Shown here piece after piece: positions 25,204-36,480 of a stretch of DNA of 64,000 bases (position 1 is the stretch's first letter; each line of letters starts with the position of its first letter). Below the pieces are notes generated by a model, which was not told the origin of the DNA, did not search any database, and saw only the letters and a program-made list of their open reading frames with translations. Source of the stretch: Annona cherimola (lineage: Eukaryota; Streptophyta; Magnoliopsida; Magnoliales; Annonaceae); assembly GCA_030490835.1 (NCBI GenBank), contig CM059972.1, forward strand, positions 90,133,137 to 90,197,136. Reading direction: 5' to 3'. A program made the translations under genes and the position numbers.

Positions 25204-25560
25204 TCGTCTCATCTCTCAGGCTCAACCCATTCATGTATTTTTTTTAAGAAAGAGAGGAGAACAGGATCTGATAGCCCCTCTAGTTAAACTGCTAGGTGGT
25301 CCACTTGCTAGCTGATTTTCGAGGCTTGTTTCTTGGACGATTCTTTTCTTTTAGTGAATGTACCGGTAATGAGATGTATGATTGAAAAGGAAATAGTGAC
25401 AATGCATATATTTTTTCTAATGGTTAAAGGTTTAGGCCTTTATATTACTGATTACACAAACATTTACACTTTGCAACGAATGAGCTTATTCAACCATTAT
25501 ATTTGATTTACTTGGCATTTAAGCTTAAAGCTTATTCAACTAACGGGATACTTTTATAAA

Positions 25561-25745
25561 ACCCCTTTTCTCTGGAACCCTTCCATTTTAACATCAAGAT
25601 AATTGACAAAAATCCACTCTATGTATTATATATAGCATCATTTAGATTATCATGAAAAAAATTTATTTATTTAGTATCATTGTATATGAGCCACTATTTA
25701 CAAATGTATAAATCAATGTAATAGAATGATGTAATGCTAAATATT
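25561..25745. repeat. Dispersed repeat, copy 1
   Basis: About 185 bp inside the hAT-type element that align with 28990-29180 (shared phrases: CCCTTCCATTTTAACAT / CCTTTCCATTTTTAACAT, TAGCATCATTTA, and ATAAATCAATGTAATAGAAT / AAAATCAACGTAATAAAAT). Probably the right half of a related element remains at the second site. Confidence 0.6.
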
Positions 25746-25953
25746 AATTTTTTTACACAGGTTGAAGCTGCAAATAAATCGTGTTTTAGGAACCGATTTT
25801 GGAACCGACCCGCTCTTGAAAAAATTGGGTAGGATAGGCTCCGGACCGACCCTGTTTAAAATAGGGTAGGGTAGAGGTTTTGCCAAAACGGGTAAGGGTA
25901 GGTTCCACCCGTACCCGGACCTACCCGACCCAAGTTGCACCCCTAGAATCAAG

Positions 25954-26060
25954 TAAGAGTGTGAATGAAAAACTTTTATATCTTACTATTAGTAGACTTG
26001 ATATTTTGTTCAATATTTGCTTATGTGCTCAAATTGTATAGATGTCATAATGTATGTTTG
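25954..26060 (+). pseudogene. Copia reverse transcriptase/RNase H fragment
   Basis: The frame carries LYILTISRLDILFNICLCAQ, which corresponds to the [20 protein letters not shown] segment of the better-preserved pol at 62394-64000. It is the only RT piece I could place in this relic. It lies just after the right target duplication of the hAT-type element, showing that the relic continues past that insertion. Confidence 0.6.
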
Positions 26061-26653
26061 GAATTTATTCCTATTGAAAATTAATTAGATGCATTTTTAT
26101 CAAACCACTTTCCTCTTAAAGATGCGAACAAATTTCAAAAATTAAGTTTTATCGATCCCTTTGCAAGAAAATTTGAGATTAATAATCAAATTAAGCAGAA
26201 ATATTTTATTATTTTTATTTGTTAAAAATTAACATGAAAACATTAATGATTTTTGCCAAAAAGGTATTTCTTTAGGAACAAAGAGAAGTTTGATAAATAT
26301 TGTTGGAGCTTTGATAAAATGAGTATACTTTTAGTCCCTTTCGTTTTTTTTTTTTTTGTCCATAAAGAAAGTTTGTGTATCTTAAATTTTTTCTTTTAAA
26401 ATTTACAAAAATGAACCAATTGGTAAAAGAATTTAAAGTATCAAAATGTCATAATTAAGCTTTTTAAAATTTATGAGGTTTGTATTCATCAAATTATGTG
26501 AAAAAATGTCGACGTATGAGCATTGGAAATAGGAGCACCATTATATACACCATGATATATTTTAAGCTAAAGTACAATATTTATTTATTTTATCTTATTT
26601 TCATTTGTTTTCTTGATAAATATATTTTTGTAATTGTATTTAATCCATATATC

Positions 26654-26796
26654 AAGCTTTGTCATTTTATAATACTTTTGTATATTTATTTTTATTTTTA
26701 AAAAATACCAGATATTTAAGTTGTTTTCACCCTTATAAACTTGATTTTTAAAAAATATAAATATAAATATAAAAGTATTATAAAATAGCAAAGCTT
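26654..26796. repeat. Foldback hairpin, about 50-bp arms
   Basis: The left arm starts AAGCTTTGTCATTTTATAAT and the right arm ends with its near-perfect complement (ATTATAAAATAGCAAAGCTT), separated by about 45 bp. Arms differ at a few positions. Consistent with a small foldback MITE; no target duplication was identified. Confidence 0.75.
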
Positions 26797-27279
26797 TGCA
26801 TTTGAGTACACTTAGAAAACATATTAATGAAGAAAAAATTGAAAAATATAACTAATTGTAAAAATAAATTAATATTGTAGTTTGGCTTAAAATACATCAT
26901 GATATATAATTAAGTTCTTGAAAATATATAAAAGATAAGTAACAATAAGCAAAAAGCCAATCGCTATTTACTATTTAGAATAAAGTTCAATCATTGATAA
27001 TCGATATTTTAATATTTTGACATAGTGCTCTATGACCAAATAAGAGTATTATTTCATATGGTACAGGATATATTAATTATACTAGGTTCCACAGTGATAT
27101 TAGATTCAGTATTTAGTACATGTGATAACATGCTTGACTAATTTTGAATTCTTATTAGGCCCACATAGCACTCATAAAAAGATAAATAAATGTTCAATGA
27201 AAAAGAACCAAAATTGAACATGTTACAAGCACACACATCATAAAAATCTATAAAAATACCACAATTATGAGTTATGTTT

Positions 27280-27470
27280 CAATGCACCTTGTTGCATTGA
27301 AATGTTAATGTAACTAGGTGTAAAACTCATTTTTATCCTTATGTTGAAAATTTTTTATAAGAATATTAAGCTAGATGTATTCAATCTATAAATCAATTTT
27401 ACCATTTTTAAAGATATGTATATCTTTTTATTTTTAAAAATAAGGTATATAAGTTACATCATAATTTTCA
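27280..27470. mobile_element. MITE relic (family of 37872-38195)
   Basis: Starts with ATGTTTCAATGCA and a nearby TTGCATTGAAATGTTAATG, then the family's AT-rich interior (AATCTATAAATCAATTTTACC, AAAGATATGTATAT). Truncated or decayed on the right. Confidence 0.5.
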
Positions 27471-28429
27471 AAGTGTTGCTTCTAAAAGATTAATAGAAGA
27501 TTAGGGGAGAATACTCCACAAACAGATTTATTTTTCACTTAATCTTCTCTATATTAAGTTTTTCTGAGACTTGAGATTTCTTTTAAATAATGTTATAACA
27601 ACTCAATCACAAGGAGGATTTTTCTCCTTAAAATCCTGGACCATTAGCATGAAAACCTTGTAGCGGAAAAATAGGAGAAAGTTAAATAGATAAGTTAGAT
27701 GTATATGTAATTATATAGAAATTATCGAAAACTAAGGTGATTGTAAAAAAAGTGAATAAATCATTAAAAATAGGGTAATTATGGAGAGTGAAAAGTTTTA
27801 ATTCAAAAATTTTTGAAGTAAACAAATGCCCCCTTATTAACAAATTCTAAACTATTTGCATCAATGAATTTCATCAAGAAATTATTCATATCCACACAAA
27901 CTAAAAATCCACAAAATTCTTTATGTTTTTAACTTGTCCATTTTCATAACAATAACTTAATAATTCTTTGCCGTAAGAGTTATAAAGAACTTAATTTGTA
28001 CTCAAGATTAGTTAAAAACATAGCCAGAACCATTTGAAATTGAAGAAAATATTAAATACTTGAACAAAGTATTAGATAATTTTGTTTTCATTTAAAAGTT
28101 AACAGTTGTAATGTAATAATCAATATTACATGTTGTTTATATTTATTTAGTTTGTCTTCATTAGTACGTTTAATAATGTATTTAAAATTATATTATTATC
28201 ATGATAATTATATGTTCTGAAGGAAGATAAAATTTTAATATTCAAATGTACATAGTCATTTAAAGAATCAAATCCAGAATGACATAAGTCACGATGTAAG
28301 ATAGCCTCATACCAACTTTACCCACAAAATAAGACAGTAGAAGTTTCTAAAAATAAGATAAATGTGGAGTAAGTTCTGAACTGAAATTACTTGAGGTATG
28401 AACCCATGTGATCGGCAGCATGGGTGCCC

Positions 28430-28690
28430 ACATGCATCCAATAGTAAAATTCATTTTTTATTTTAATAAAAATTTAAATTTAAGTATATTTAATCTATAA
28501 ATTAAGTTTTATTATTTTTGGATCTGTTTATATATTTTTAAATTACAGATTGTCGTAATTTTCTACCCAACTTGGTTTATGGACATATCTTTTTTTATTA
28601 AAATTATGGACATATCTATACATATTTAAAAATAATAAAAATTTATTTATATATTAAATACACCTAACTTTACATGTTTATAAAAAATTA
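28430..28690. mobile_element. MITE relic with internal inverted symmetry
   Basis: AAGTATATTTAATCTATAAA on the left and TTTATATATTAAATACACCT on the right form an imperfect inverted repeat around a centre near 28560. The phrases match the 4316 and 37872 family. Confidence 0.45.
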
Positions 28691-28989
28691 AAAAAATTTT
28701 AAAAATTATGATCGGCCTAAGTAGGCCCCCCACTTAGGCCGGCCTAAAAGGATTGTGTCTTAATTACTTTACCTAAGTAGCACTCCTACCTTAAATTAGA
28801 TCAAATGGACTTAAAATTAGGCTTAGATTTTTTAGTTATAAATTGAAAACTTTTGCACTCCAAAGTTCACATGCATATATATTAGATTATAAATATTTGT
28901 AGAAGATCAAAAATAAAGCCAAAAAAATACAAATTTTTTTAAATATTTTTACCCTCAGTTTCTTTTCATGCTCGTTTCTATAAAACTCT

Positions 28990-29180
28990 TCTTCTGTGTA
29001 GCCCTTTCCATTTTTAACATTTAGATGGTTGATAGAAACCTACTTCATCCATTATGTTTAGCATCATTTACGTTATCAACAAAATCCTTTCATTTGTCTA
29101 GCATCATTATATATGGATCACATCTATAAATGTGTAAAATCAACGTAATAAAATAGTTTAATGCTAAAATGTCAATTTTA
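28990..29180. repeat. Dispersed repeat, copy 2
   Basis: Aligns with 25561-25745 inside the hAT-type element; more diverged. No terminal repeat is retained beside it that I could identify. Confidence 0.55.
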
Positions 29181-29739
29181 AAATAGTATTTTCAACATTT
29201 AAACCATCTAACATATACTACTATATTGATAAATGATTTTATAAAGTATTAATATGTTTTAATACATTTTTAATTTGGATGAAACTTGGTCTCCTAACTA
29301 AACACGTGATGTTAAATATAATGAATGAATTAGATTTTTAATAATTATCAACATTTTAACAATTGAGAAAGTTACATGGGACTGCTTAGCCTTTCTTCTT
29401 ACTTACATTAAATACATTATTTGTAGGTAAGTTTTTTCCTTTTCAATTTTTATATAATACTAAGGATTGATAATATATATAATACTAATGAGAAAAGTAT
29501 TTATTCAATCCTTATATAAGCATAAAGTTTTCCATTCTTACCATTAATTTTTAAATTTTCAAAATCTAAATCATCTATGATCTTCAGCATATCTTGTTTT
29601 ATTATACTATAAAAAAATTTCATTGGACACTTATATCTTTCAAAAAAATATCTTTTTTTAAAAGTAAATATATAACTAGAAAAGTCAATACATAACTAAT
29701 AAAAATTTTAAAAAAAATGTAGAGTATGTATATATGTAG

Positions 29740-30138
29740 GAGTTATGATACTACATGGGTTGTCACTTAGCTAAGCAGCAACCTCATAAATTTTACTTTT
29801 TTTTTTACTTTTTTCATTTTTATATGGGCCCAAATGTGTTTATATCATATAACAAATTTTATCCATTTTAGGTTCTTCTATGTATTTTATAAAATTTTAA
29901 AATAAATAATTTTCACTTATTCATACTCTCCCACATATGGAAAATGCAAAATTATTCAATTTTTTTAATTTTCTAAAAAAATTTATTCAAGGTTTGAAAA
30001 ATGATAAATTTTGGTATATATTTTGAACACACAGCCCACAAGAAAAGTGAAGAAAAACCAAAAATATCTAAAATGAATAAAAAATACATAAGATTGTTGT
30101 TTAGCTATATAACAACTCATTATATAACATCATAACTC
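29740..30138. mobile_element. MITE, 399 bp, about 55-bp terminal inverted repeats
   Basis: The left end runs GAGTTATGATACTACATGGG then TTGTCACTTAGCTAAGCAGC. The reverse complement of the right end runs GAGTTATGATGTTATATAAT then GAGTTGTTATATAGCTAAAC. About 70 percent identical by eye. The interior is AT-rich and noncoding. Target duplication unclear. Confidence 0.65.
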
Positions 30139-30359
30139 ATATATATATATTATAATAAAGTTTAAAATACATGAATTTGAAATTATAAATAAATAAGTAC
30201 ACATGGATAAACGTAATAGAATGTTTAAATTTTAACCAATATATTTTAAAATTTAAAAACTATAAGTATTGAATTGTTACTCAATACTAAACTAAATAAG
30301 ACATAAAACGTACACTAACATTTCCTATCTCCAATCAAAGTTTTATGAGATGGTATTCA

Positions 30360-31085
30360 TGGTCACAGTCAACATGTCAACCTGTCTGTCCAACCATTTT
30401 ATAAATGAGTTTGGTACGAAATTTTTGAATAAATAGTTTGTGATTCACCAACCCGTTTAACTATTTAGATAAATAAATATGTTATGGATGAAATTTTTCT
30501 CTACAACTCTACAGCATCTCCTCCACTACTATGTCATGGTTTTTCCAACATTATCTCTATTGCTGTCTATGGATGCTACCAGTAATATTATTCTTCCCTC
30601 TCTAACCCCCCACATCCTCAATCATTTTGCTCTTCATCTCTCTTTTTGTTTCCAACTTTCTCTCTCCGCTCTCTCCTTTCCTCTATCTCTGATCATTTCT
30701 CTCTTCATCTATATTATTGTTTTCCCCTCTTTATCCTCTTTCTCTCTGTCTTGTTGAGTCTTCATTCTTCTTTGTGCTGGCGAGACAAACATACAACATT
30801 CTGCTAATGAAGATTTGGCCATGTCATGTATCCTATCAATGTAGATCAATGGACCATGAAAATAATAAATAACATATAATCAATTTAAAATTAGCTTGGT
30901 TTGGCTTATTTTCAATATATATACAACCGCCAACCCGTTTACTAAATAAGTTGTAAATGGGTTAGAGTCAACATTTTTTAAATAAGTTAATAAATAAATT
31001 AGGATTGAAATTTTTTAAATGGATTATGATTATGATTAAACTCTAACCTATCCAGCTCAATCTATTAATCCTTGGTCATTACCCT
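30360..31085. mobile_element. Degenerate non-autonomous element, partner of 5410-6150
   Basis: Left end 'gtcaacctgtctgtcc...accaacccgtttaactatttag', CT-rich core with a 92-codon open frame at 30479-30757, right end 'aaccgccaacccgttt...ttttaaataagttaataaataa'. The order matches the element at 5410-6150. The frame is low-complexity and probably not a gene. Confidence 0.4.
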
Positions 31086-32073
31086 TTTAGACACACACAT
31101 GATTAATATATATATATATATATAAATCTTGAATTTGTGGATAGTTGTGCTCTTAGACGCACATATGATTAAATATATAAATATATGAGACCCTTTTCGG
31201 TACAAGTGCCTGCTCAAAAATTATGGTACAGCTACTTCAAAAATGGGCCCCACATATACTTAAATATATTGATACTTTGTATAATTATTTATCCAAATAT
31301 AAATTATGTCTGAGATAGTTTATATGTTGAAAAAAAACTTTAAAGTTGTTATTTACATAAAAAACTTTAAAGTTGTTATTTACATTAAATTATTTTTATT
31401 TTGTTGAATTTATACTATTTTCAGATGGGGTCCATACATATATCTTATTTCGACGAAAATTGATATGATAATAGAATATATATTCTAAATATAATAAGTA
31501 AATTAAATTATAATTTTATGATCATATAGGACCGTTTTGAGTTACCTGCACCTTAAGTCACCTCAATATTTCTCTCCCTCCATATATCTTGAATTTGTGG
31601 AAAGCTGCTGCAGACGTAATGATGGTCAAATTAGACTTTACAATCCGAATTGTTGACTAGCATAAGCTGCGCAAACTGCACGATTGCATTAAACAAATGG
31701 TTCCAGTGGAAGGAGATTAAATTCCATTAAATGCTCATTAATTCAATTGTACCTATGTTCTGAATTATTTTCGACAATAGAAGTGGGGATTTGCAGATGG
31801 ATCCCTCGTGTTTGTTAGATTTGTCCTTTTCACCCTTAAGCTTCAGAAGAGTTTTTATTCCTCTTATCACACGAAGCCCTAGCACTACTAATTTTAACAT
31901 GAAATGACTCAATGCCCTTTCTAAAATAAATATTTTGAACCGTCTAATTAAATTTTGAATTTTCTTTCTATCTATAAATTCCATAAAAATTCTTAACCTA
32001 ACAATATTATTTATTTAAGGTTTGGATAAAATCATTAAAAAGGAATTTTCATAATTTTATTTAAAAAGCTCGC
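31086..32073. other. AT-rich stretch without recognised genes
   Basis: Includes a perfect 27-28 bp tandem doublet containing AAAAACTTTAAAGTTGTTAT (about 31330-31385) and a repeated 'cttgaatttgtgga' phrase at about 31127 and 31589. No gene seen; a frame at 31727-31984 (minus) has no family resemblance. Confidence 0.4.
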
Positions 32074-32090
32074 GCTAGATTGTTACTTTC

Positions 32091-32260
32091 TTTTTTTTTA
32101 TGAGTATTCATACATTACAATCTCAACTTTGTATTACAATTAAATTCTGAGACATTCTTACAATTTTGCTAACAATTATCTACTATTTCTAAATTTTTCC
32201 ACCGGTGGACGGCTCCCACAAACTTGGGGAGACTTGCAACGCCACCACTTCAGAAATGCT
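32091..32260 (-). mobile_element. 5'-truncated retro-insertion (SINE or processed mRNA fragment) with 17-bp target duplication
   Basis: Flanked by perfect 17-bp direct repeats GCTAGATTGTTACTTTC at 32074-32090 and 32261-32277. On the minus strand the 170-bp insert ends in a run of nine A directly against the duplication, the hallmark of LINE-machinery retroposition. The minus-strand 5' end opens a short frame ending ...QVSPSLWEPSTGGKI-stop, followed by an AT-rich 3'-UTR-like part. This suggests the C-terminal end plus 3' UTR of an mRNA. I do not recognise the parent. I saw no Pol III A/B boxes, so a SINE is less likely. Confidence 0.8.
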
Positions 32261-32277
32261 GCTAGATTGTTACTTTC

Positions 32278-32835
32278 ATTTGGTGCAATAAGTAATAACC
32301 TAGGAAATCAAATATGATAGTTTGGAATTCAATAGGCTTTCCTTCAAGCATGTACTTCGGTTTGGGGATAATGCAGCCCACTTGTTGGCTGATTTTGCAT
32401 CATGTATGATGGAAACGAACTAGTATAAGAAAATGGGACACCTACATGCGTAGAGGATCGGGTTTTTAAGGACAATTCTCTCACGATGGGTGAAATTTTT
32501 ATCCATTCCTTATGCTCTTGTAGAGTATAAGGAATGGTTTTTTCAATGAGGCACCCTTATTATTATTTGAAAAATCAGAATCCATGATTTTGAAATAGAG
32601 AGGTCAAAATTGTGTATTTATGAAACTTAAAGCCGTTTGCTCCAAACATGAAACCTTCATGGTCAAAAGTGCAAACTTCACAAACTTATGGCTACTTACA
32701 TGAAAACAAGCCAAGCTCCCAAATTTCTTATATATTGAGTTAGTTGTATAAAATTCATTTATTTTGTATTTAGTGGAAATGACCCTGTAGCACTCCTCCA
32801 TTAATCATGATTTGATTTCTCACAATGCATTAAAG
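32278..32835. other. Intergenic stretch, nothing recognised
   Basis: Moderately AT-rich; no family resemblance in its short frames (for example 32604-32801, minus). Confidence 0.4.
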
Positions 32836-33200
32836 AAGGGGTACAACTTAAGTTGGATAGATTCGAGAGTGGGTCGATCTTATCCTTATACTATTTTTAA
32901 AACCTTCATCCTACCTTATTTTAGACCGGGTTAGTTTTTGGCTTACCTATCCCATCTTTCAAAAGCGTGTTGATTTCAATTCTAGTTTCAAAATAAAATG
33001 TAATTTGCTCCATCTACTAGTACAAATCTGTATAAACAAACCATATAATCAATCTACCTGGTATTCACATGAAAGGAGAGACTTTGTTTAAAATAGTCTA
33101 CACAGCATTTATAGTTAAGATGTAAAGATGCACAAATACAAAAATGTCAAGATAGGAAACAGGGAAAATAGACACAGGATGAGAGATGCAGAGCATGGCT

Positions 33201-33730
33201 TTAAATATTCGAAGTTCTGAAATCAAAGTAATAGCCAAAGCTCGGAAGAGAGACCGGAAAGGTGTGTGGCAAGGGATTACCGAAGGCAATGCTATTCGGC
33301 AGTACTACATATGCTAGGAGATTTAGAGAGTAGAGAGGGCTCAATAGAACTAAAGTTTCAAGATTCAAAATGGAAAAGTGCAAAACCTTAGCAAACCCAC
33401 TGAAAGGGCTAAAATCATAGAAAATGACACCCCCACAAGCTTGGGAAATGGGTGGAGAAGAAGGCATTGGAGAAAGAGAGGAAGCAGCAAGAGGTGGAGC
33501 AGAAGCCAGCGTAATGGGAGGAGAAGCTAGAGAGTGGCAGCGGGAGGGTCGGAGCTCGAAACCAAAGAGGAGAGAGGAGTGTGGCTGGGAGCTGGGGTAA
33601 TGGGTAACAATGACGTTGTTCTTCTCTCGCAAATTGACAGGCTCTTGTGTTCTCGGCTACAACTGTTTTTTGAGAGTGAGAGGGGGGATTCAAGGGACGT
33701 AAGAAATTGCAGTTGTAACTAAGGGAGAGG
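33201..33730. other. GC-richer pocket, no gene assigned
   Basis: Open frames exist on both strands (the longest is 143 codons on the minus strand, 33201-33632), but none resembles a family I know. The minus-strand frame is rich in Ser, Pro and Leu. Exon-like composition inside hAT-type elements also occurs at 24780-25240, so this may be element interior or a captured fragment. Confidence 0.3.
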
Positions 33731-34989
33731 GGAGATGCATGAGTTCCGTAGTGTCTAGAGATTTGAACATCTCGTCAACTTAGGGTTAACAAAGAGCATA
33801 TATAATATAATCATATTATTCTATAATGAGTGTGTTTGGGAAATAATAAACTTTTGATGAAAAGTTTTTTATAAAAACTTTTGAAATATAAGAAAATAAT
33901 GTGATGTAATCATGGTAATGATGAGGAATAAAGAGAATAAAATTAAAATAGATAGGTTAATTATATGGATAATTGTGTAAAAATGATTTAAAAGAAGAAA
34001 ATTGTATAGAAAAATATGAAAAAATAATTTAAAAATAAAATAATTGTGAATAGTAAAAAGTCCATGACATTTGGGATCAAGAGTTGGTGGAATTTTAGGA
34101 CGGAGTGGGAATAGGAAAGGAATCTTTTAAAATTATGTGATTGACACAAAATAATATAAGAAAAGTTGGATAAATTGCAATGTCGACTAACTGATCGAAC
34201 TGATACAAGATTTGGTTCAATTAGGCTCTATCCGGTTGGAAGCCTTCGAACCGGCAGAACCGTCTGAACTACGGTTGAGTCAGAGAATCCGATGAGACCT
34301 GGTTCACTCGATTTGATTGAAATGCAAAAACTCTTAGGAGTTGTCGCCCATAGCCTCGCATGCTGCCACCTAAATTGTTCACCAAATCATTTCACCCCAT
34401 TTTCAAATCATTTCCCCCTAGTTCCACAAATCGTTCGCAATTTTTGTATGTCATCTCGCCATCTCGCTGGTGCTCATCAATCATAGCTCTCGCCGACAAT
34501 CTCAGCGCTCGGTGTAGTGAATAGTACTCACTCGCTTTGTGACTGTTGCTCGTCGACCTATCTATCGCAAACATCGAAGTGTGCTTGGTGCTTGTCGACC
34601 ATCGACGAGCCTTCATCCACGACTGTCTGGATCTGCTCCCTCCTCTCGGTAGAAGTGTGCTTTGTGATCGTCGGCATCACCCCTGTAGCCGTGCTCCTCT
34701 TCTCTAGTTCAGGCCGTCGGGCCTCTTTGCTACTCATGTTTGCTACTCTACTGTGTGGGTCACGAGCAATTCGCCATCCATTAAAGCTTCCTGCCTACTT
34801 CGGTCATCTGATGTCTCTTTCTTCACAGGCTCATCACTCATAACTCATCCTCTGATTTTATTCTTCATCCAGAAGTCCCTACTCAAGGCTTCAACTCATC
34901 TTCCCACTTCCACGTTCTAAGGTTTAGCTTCAACCTGCAACAGTAAAATATTGAAATATGCCAACGACATCATTTTAGAAAAAATGCAA

Positions 34990-35855
34990 CTAATAATTTA
35001 TCTAAGCATGTGTTCTAAGAATGTGTTCTATACAAGACTCTAGACACCCTTCTCTTAAGCCCAAATAAATACATATAAAAATAAATGAAACATATGTATG
35101 GACCAAGATCCAAGCCCAACCACCACAAAGAAAATCAACCCAAAAAAATTATTGATGGGCTCTAGAATCAACAACCCACTTGGAGCAAATTCAAACAATA
35201 AAACCAGACCTACTAACCACCAAAAGGGCCTGTCCAGCTTTGGCTCATATGAGCAAAGCTCCAACAAGCCACCACAATAGGCTCTACAGCAATAACCCAC
35301 CAGACTCTAGCAAACGGGCCTATCCAGCCTTGGCCCACAGGAGCAAAGCTCCAGCAACCCACGGCAACTGGGCTCTATAACAGCAGCCTATCAGATCCAG
35401 CTTCAATCCACAGCAACTGGGCTCTACAGCAGCAGCCCACCAAACACCAAGCTTTAGCTCACCTGGAGCAAAATGCTCCAATAAGGCAACAAGCTCAATA
35501 GTAACGAGCTCCACTCTCACGGCCCAAGGCCCGCACACCCACCTCCTCCTCTATAAATAGAGGGACAAGTTTCAAGCTTAGGACACACAAAGAGAGGCAT
35601 ACCAAAAGGGGAGGACGGGAGTCTGTAACAAATCTCTGGCGCCCGGGCTTCTCCTCTCCTCTAGCTCTCTCCCTCTCTCCCTCTCCAAATTGCTTCATAT
35701 TTTTTTAATTTTTATTTCTCCCTTTCATGCCCATGTAAACGGCTTCGGTTAACAGATTTTTGTCATATCTGTTTTAATCTGAAAACTGAGATCCAAACTC
35801 TGTACGACCGTGCTCTTATCAATGAAAATGGGGACTGATCTCCCATTTAAGATCA
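34990..35855 (+). mobile_element. LTR of a decayed Ty3/gypsy-type element (Tat/Ogre-like primer site)
   Basis: The end ...GATCA at 35855 is followed after one base by TGGCGACTCC (35857-35866), a primer-binding-site motif I associate with Tat/Ogre elements and their Arg-tRNA primer. The sequence contains a TATA box, a CT-rich leader and repeated 'ccagcaacccac' phrases. Internal sequence continues to about 36180 and then stops; no coding domain remains. The left border is uncertain. Confidence 0.5.
35552..35559 (+). promoter_or_regulatory. TATA box of the LTR relic
   Basis: TATAAATA within CTCCTCTATAAATAGAGGG, a strong plant-type TATA box, about 300 bp before the inferred LTR end. Confidence 0.5.
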
Positions 35856-35856
35856 G

Positions 35857-35866
35857 TGGCGACTCC
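35857..35866 (+). other. Primer-binding-site motif
   Basis: TGGCGACTCC directly after the LTR end. The family assignment rests on recalled motif similarity and on position. Confidence 0.45.
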
Positions 35867-36184
35867 ATCTAGCGATGTAAATCTCATTGGCTTTTGAGGT
35901 TAGTCCCACATGTTTTATTTGATCTAAATACTAATGCATTTTATTTCATAAGAATGCAGGAATCCCACACATATGCCGCTGCTCAAGAAGCCTAAAGATC
36001 AAATCCAAAACCGAGGCCTATCCTATGCTAACATCTATTTTCCGAAATATATTAACACCCCTTCTATTCAATAAGAAACGAAGGTTCCGACCCTTTCGAT
36101 CCGGCCCAGATTTCACGAGACAGAAAAGGCATCCAAGCCTATCGTAGCGTCCACGACGGGTGCTACAAAGACATTCTCAATGGA

Positions 36185-36480
36185 TAATCTGTAATTAATA
36201 ATCTATTGGTTGCATGATATTTATAATTTGTTGATTTCATGATTCTGTCCAAATTTATAATATGTTGTTTGCATTATTCTATATTTATAATATATAGATT
36301 TGATGATTTTGTAATTTCTAATTTGTTAATTGCAGGGTTACATGGTTCTGTAATTTATAATCTATTGATTGCATCATTTTTATTTTATAATTTGTTGATT
36401 CGTGATTCTATAATTTATAATTTGTCCAAATTTCTTGATACAATGCAACTAATAATTTTTTGATTGCATGATTTATTTAA
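36185..36480. repeat. Degenerate tandem repeat
   Basis: Several imperfect copies of a phrase like 'ttgattgcatgattctgtaatttataattt', spaced irregularly at about 45-60 bp. Frames at 36239-36702 reflect this repeat. Confidence 0.55.

Larger units (their letters stand above)
24550..25945. mobile_element. Non-autonomous hAT-type element, 1396 bp
   Basis: Both ends read TAGGGGTGCAACTTGGGTCG inward. The flanks are GAATCAAG at 24542-24549 and 25946-25953, a perfect 8-bp target duplication typical of hAT elements. The ends are GC-rich with many GGGTA/TACCC blocks. The middle has CT-rich exon-like sequence (24780-25240) and an AT-rich right half. Long open frames across 24773-25315 on both strands come from CT/GA microsatellites and have no family resemblance. 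It interrupts a dead copia body, so it is the younger insertion. Confidence 0.85.
22660..26330 (+). mobile_element. Decayed internal region of a Sirevirus-like copia element, split by a hAT-type insertion
   Basis: In order: a second LTR-end-like piece (22665-22885, with a repeat of AGAGTGGAGTAGG); a degraded Met-tRNA-type primer site near 22897 (AGTATTAGAGTAGAG, compare the usual GGTATCAGAGC); gag remnants; a protease-like motif; the foreign insertion at 24550-25945; and an RT-like remnant at about 25960-26050. Numerous stops and a missing middle (integrase and most of RT) show it is long dead. Confidence 0.65.
26331..29739. other. AT-rich stretch with MITE and hairpin relics, no genes
   Basis: Contains a foldback hairpin (26654-26796), MITE relics (27280-27470 and 28430-28690) and the dispersed repeat at 28990-29180. 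Short frames such as 26480-26701 are AT-driven and show no family resemblance. Confidence 0.5.

Noticed and set aside
24773..25315. Overlapping 70-140 codon frames on both strands
   Set aside because: Low-complexity CT/GA microsatellite translation (runs of Ser-Leu-Pro or Arg-Glu-Gly) inside a non-autonomous hAT-type element.
29460..29516. TAAGGATTGA...TCAATCCTTA inverted repeat
   Set aside because: Only a 10-bp stem in AT-rich DNA; expected by chance at this composition.
33201..33632. 143-codon minus-strand ORF as a gene
   Set aside because: No family resemblance, competing frames on the other strand, and location inside nested transposon sequence; kept only as a composition pocket.
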